The notes under the pieces: model-generated | Told to the model about the DNA's origin: nothing | Seen by the model: the letters and a program-made list of their open reading frames with translations, nothing else | The model's database searches: none | Part shown: positions 60,161 through 64,000 of the stretch, one piece after another | Layout: every line of letters starts with the position of its first letter | Position numbering within the stretch: position 1 is the first letter of the stretch | Source of the DNA: Geosiphon pyriformis | Lineage: Eukaryota > Glomeromycota > Glomeromycetes > Archaeosporales > Geosiphonaceae | Direction of reading: 5' to 3' | Assembly (NCBI GenBank): GCA_016748015.1 | Contig: JAAOMT010000112.1 | Location: 101,547 to 165,546 of the forward strand | DNA: 64,000 nucleotides | Translations under genes and position numbers: made by a program

Positions 60161-60661
60161 AGCTTTAATAAAAAAAAAATTCTAATATTATTTTTTTTAT
60201 TAATACAGACTAATAAACAAAAACAATAACAATAAAAAAAAATTCTTAAAATTAACAATAATATATTAATATAAATTAGCAAACTTTAACTTAACAAAAA
60301 TAATTATACCAAAAATACTAAGAGTATTTATAATATTATTAAAAAATATTCAAAGAAAAACATTATAAAGTACAAAAAAAATGAAAAAAAACAGAAATTA
60401 TTACTTAAAATTTTGCAATCTTAAATATAATCAAAAAAACACTAATAACAATATTAATAACAACAATTAAAAAAAATTTAAAAGCAAAATCTATATAAAA
60501 TAACTTAATATTATTTTTAAAAACTAATTTAAGTTTAACAAAACCAAATAGCAACTTAAACAAAAAATTAATCAAAGCCAATTTAATTTTAAATATAGTA
60601 TTAAACACCAAAATAAAAATTACTTATTTAAAAAAATTTTAATATTAATTTTATTAACGCA
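60161..60661. other. AT-rich spacer between two LINE 3' ends
   Basis: About 500 bp, A/T nearly throughout. An open minus frame (60611-60405) encodes only Phe/Ile/Lys/Asn and is a composition artefact. Nothing else seen. Confidence 0.6.
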
Positions 60662-63600
60662 TTTTAACGAGTGTAGCCCAATCACTATCTAGTACATAGA
60701 ACCAAACTAAGAGGCTCAAACTAAATGCGACTCACGCACTTTCTACATGTGGCTAGCCACTTAGGCCAGACAAGGCAACACTACACATCTATAACTACCC
60801 ACACACTGCCACCCAGACCAGAAAAAAAACAAAAAGGCTTCTGACGACCAAAGCTAACAGCAAAAAAATTGGCCAAACCAAGCAATCTCACAACACTGTC
60901 AGACAAAACCGAAGACACCACAAGGGAGCCCAGAAACAACACCAACATCACAGACCAGACCAGCCTTCTCCATCACCACCCAGTGGCTGGCTCTAGCCAA
61001 CCATACCTTAGCATGATGTAAACCAACAACGAACCTGACATAATCAGCAATCCTAGCAGTGGCCACCTTTCTATTCTTAAAAACATCGCAAGTCTCCTCA
61101 TACCACTCCTCCAGCACAAACCTCTTGCACACCAAAGTGTACAGCCCAACATCAATGGAACATTGAGACAAAACCCACAACACAGCAGAAGCAAAGGGAC
61201 CACCAGCCAAAACTGACCAACAAGCAAAAGCCTCTGCCAAAATCTCACCACGAATGCCAGACTCATGAACACAAGTAAAAACGTGGTCAGAGAACTCCAC
61301 CTTACCACAAAACAAACACAACACACTAGGGTAGCATTTATCATACAACCTCTTCCTAACGGCCACCAGCAACCTCCTGTGCACAGTCTTCATAACATAA
61401 GTGCGAAGCGATGAGGATGCGCGGCTAGTGAACCCAGCAAGCATATGAGAATCAGGATGCCACACCTTTGCCGTGACAACCCAGTCTATGCAACCAATCA
61501 TTGCATCCGGAACTACATCACAACCAGGCCCAGCTTTCCAACGAGCACAACGAATTGATCAAAAAATATTTCTGACAAAATGACGGGCATTACCAGAAAC
61601 AGCGACACCCTTAGCAACCAAAAAATGTTCATGCACATCAGCACAAAGGGAAAAGGAAGACCCAGAGGCAGCCCCAGCAGCCAAGTCAGCTCTCACATTA
61701 CCAGGAATCCCAGAGTGTTCTTTCACCTTAACCCAACTCACACTAAGATCCTTATCCCTGACCAAATTGAAAATATGACGCCTTTCCAGCCAGCATTGAT
61801 TACGAAAATCAGGAGCAACCAAAGACATCTCAGACACACATGCGTCAATGGCAGCCTGGCTGTCAAGACGCAACACCACAGTACTTGAAGAAGGAACACA
61901 CTCCAAAGCCAAAGCGACAGCCTGCAACTCGGCCATAGTAGATGACAAAAGGCCACGAACAGCGACACCAATACTCATATCCAAGACTGGAAAGTACGCA
62001 GCAGCACCACAGGCGACCTCAGCAGAGCCTGCATTCCTCAAAGACCCATCTGTGAAGACTTCAAAAGAGTCTGACCAAATGTTATGCAATCCATCTTTAA
62101 CCGCAGAAAATTCCCCAGACCCCAAAATGTCCAAACCAAGCTTTTCTGCTGAGCCAACAGAACCAGAAAATGAGTAACCCTGACCTTTCAAAAACTCAGA
62201 AGAAACCATGAACCAGTGAGGCACAGGGCCATGTGGATCCAACCTCTTCCAATGACGAAAAGTTTTCCAATCCAACAAAACACCTTTCTTATCAAAAAGC
62301 CGATCACCAAAAGCGACACCAAAATGCTTAAGAGATTTGACCGAATCAAAATACAGAGACTTTTCAAGAACAGAGGACAACGGGAACCGACCAGGACTAC
62401 GAAATGCAGTGGGGAGGTTGTTCACCAAAGTAAGCTCATTGCACAGAAAGATCTTCACCATCCCAGCCAAAAAATTGTTCACTGGACTAACACGCAACCT
62501 GACTGGAAACTGCAAAGGATCCAAAGGAGCCCAACCAAGAACCTGTAGGTCTAAAAACCTATGTCTAAACAAACGCCCAAGAATGCCAAAAGCATTAGAG
62601 AACGCCATCAAGGCAGCAACCTTCCCTTCAGACTGCACCTGCTCAAAAGGCTTTAGGCCATACAATGAGAGATGATGCAAAGCAGTGTCAAGAAAATCAC
62701 AGGGGAGACAAACCTTGGACCTAAGACTCTTTCTAAACAAGACATCCCACTTGTGACAAACATTAGATGAGACAAAACTGAACTGAGTACGATAGCTAAC
62801 AATAGGCTGTAAAACAGCTGACACCAGATACGAGAATTGTTTGTCTGTAATAGCCTTCTTAAGCACAACATTGACGAAGAAACATACATCCACATGAGCC
62901 TTGGCAACATTCGGCTTGGAAAGCCTCTCAGTCGACAGAAAAATACCCAGATACCGATGTGCTTCCCCTTTCTTGGCAATAGAGATTGGCTAACCACAAA
63001 TGTTCAGTGAAGCAACTTTAACGCCCTGATTGATGGGAATAGCCACCGTCTTCTCACTATTGATAGAAATGTCATTGATCACAAAAAATTCACTGGCAAT
63101 GTTCAGAGCATATTGAGTAGAAGCCTGACAATTTCCAACCCAAATCGTATCATCTACAAACGCACCAGCCAAAAAATACGATGTCAAACCACTACTGCCC
63201 TCAATTCTGCCAGATTTCGAAACAAACTTAGTATTAATCCGGTACCCACACAATTGTTCGTGCCTTTTAACCTCACACAAAAGCGGATCGTAAAAAATCC
63301 TCTAAAGAAGTGGCAAAAAGACCTCACTCTGGTCCAGCCCATCATGCACCTTATAACCACCAGACAAACCAAAGTCAGTCATCACCTTATTAACTCTATT
63401 CTCATGAATACCACCAAAAAACCTTATGAACCTCTCACACATCTTGACACGCCGCAAACTAGCTCTTAAATGATGCCACCCAACTGAATCGTAAGCTTTC
63501 CGCATATCTTGCAAGACCAACCATAGCTCCCTATCCTTCTCAATGGCATCCTCAATTACCGAACTGACAGCAAACACCGGAGATTGTGTTAACGTACCTT

Positions 63601-64000
63601 TCAGCACCAAAAAGTTGTCCCCCTGAAGAACATTGAACTTGCTACAAGCCATTGAAATACGGTCAGACAGAATCTTGGAAAGAATCTTCCTAGCAGTCTC
63701 AATCAAAACAATGAGCCGAGTGTTCATAAGAACTCCATCCCAGTCATAAGGCTTAGGAATCATAGACACCCAAGCCCTCTTCCACAAAACAGGCACCACA
63801 CCACCCGACAAACATTTATTAAACAGTGCCAACAGGCACCCCAAAACTACCTTACCACTATGTTTCCATAATTCATTAGGAACACCAGACAAACCAGCAG
63901 CCTTGCCATCAGGAAGACCACCAACAACAGAAAGTAACTCGCCCATACTGATTGCACTCATAACACCTGAAAAAGCATCATCCCGAACATAGTCCAAAGG
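60662..64000 (-). mobile_element. LINE retrotransposon, copy D, 3' half, runs off the right edge
   Basis: Same family as copy B (protein blocks align throughout) and clearly better preserved. The window contains RT, RNase H and the C-terminal Cys/His region of ORF2, then a 3' UTR ending near 60662 with the family end motif (TACTAGATAGTGATTGGGCT in minus orientation). ORF1 and the endonuclease lie outside the window. Confidence 0.9.
60781..64000 (-). pseudogene. LINE copy D ORF2 (RT, RNase H, C-terminal region), nearly intact
   Basis: One minus frame runs from the right edge to 60899 with only three earlier internal stops: TAG 63302-63304 (Trp position in copy B), TAG 62990-62992, and TGA 61559-61561 (Arg in copy B). 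A frameshift near 60905 then moves the true end to TAG 60781-60783. The RT has MIPKPYDWDG, VLQDMRKAYDSVGW, LDQSEVFLPLL and an intact catalytic box AFVDDTIW near 63130. RNase H (about 62050-61650) keeps TDGS, ELQAVALALE, LDSQAA and an Asp in NVRADLAA. The C-terminal Cys pair and His-Cys lie near 61320-61270 (CLFCGKVEFSDHVFTC). With this few lesions it is a young copy. Confidence 0.9.

Noticed and set aside
60405-60611. Minus-strand open frame of 68 codons
   Set aside because: Only Phe, Ile, Lys, Asn and Val codons in AT-only DNA; a composition artefact.
61580-63469. Plus-strand open frames antisense to the LINE copy D ORF2
   Set aside because: They mirror the well-supported minus-strand RT/RNase H reading and have no protein-like features.

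Overview
The window looks like nuclear DNA of an early-diverging fungus, most likely an arbuscular mycorrhizal fungus (Glomeromycotina, Rhizophagus-like). The reasons are very AT-rich spacers, small genes with many 50-100 nt introns, and degenerate LINEs whose endonuclease-RT-RNase H proteins resemble the repeat family I associate with Rhizophagus and Gigaspora. The species assignment is inference. Gene models were spliced by hand by matching reading phase across introns.

The layout is a compact gene island between two transposon-rich shoulders. The left shoulder (1-22.3 kb) is a nest of retroelements, all read on the minus strand. Gypsy element A (1-3283, cut by the window edge, containing an assembly gap) sits in ORF1 of one LINE. 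A second LINE (about 4.77-22.3 kb) is split in its ORF2 by a 10.8 kb gypsy element B (6513-17298). Element B carries gag, protease, a Cys-rich region, dUTPase, RT-RNase H, integrase and an extra 3' ORF. Its 3' LTR contains a solo LTR of the same family in opposite orientation. AT-rich repeats and a decayed ORF follow (22.3-24.3 kb). The right shoulder (58.4-64 kb) is AT-rich DNA, two LINE 3' ends facing each other, and a minus-strand LINE running off the window.

The gene island (25.0-58.4 kb) holds histidyl-tRNA synthetase and an ALY/REF mRNA export adaptor on the plus strand. These are followed on the minus strand by a JmjC protein (JMJD5/KDM8 type), mitochondrial EF-Ts, a divergent CTP synthase and cytochrome c oxidase subunit Va (COX6). 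Next come a GT34 glycosyltransferase and mitochondrial ribosomal protein uL13m on plus, then HscB, MCM5, TRAPPC11, a small unrecognised protein, a CWF19-like splicing factor and an ADCK2-type UbiB kinase on minus. Several products are mitochondrial (EF-Ts, COX6, uL13m, HscB, ADCK2-like, and a likely HisRS isoform), but neighbours are not co-transcribed in any visible way.

The most interesting points are: (1) the coding layout of gypsy element B, with dUTPase and a Cys-rich segment between protease and RT plus an ORF after integrase that ends inside the LTR; (2) the two LTRs of that element, which differ by about 50 transitions and no transversions, a hypermutation-like signature echoed by Asp-to-Asn and Glu-to-Lys changes at catalytic sites; (3) a CTP synthase relative that has lost its catalytic cysteine and much of its ATP-binding loop; and (4) splicing and frame oddities: two GC-AG introns in MCM5, a 17-nt microexon in the ADCK2-like gene, and an in-frame stop with a 38-nt intron in TRAPPC11.
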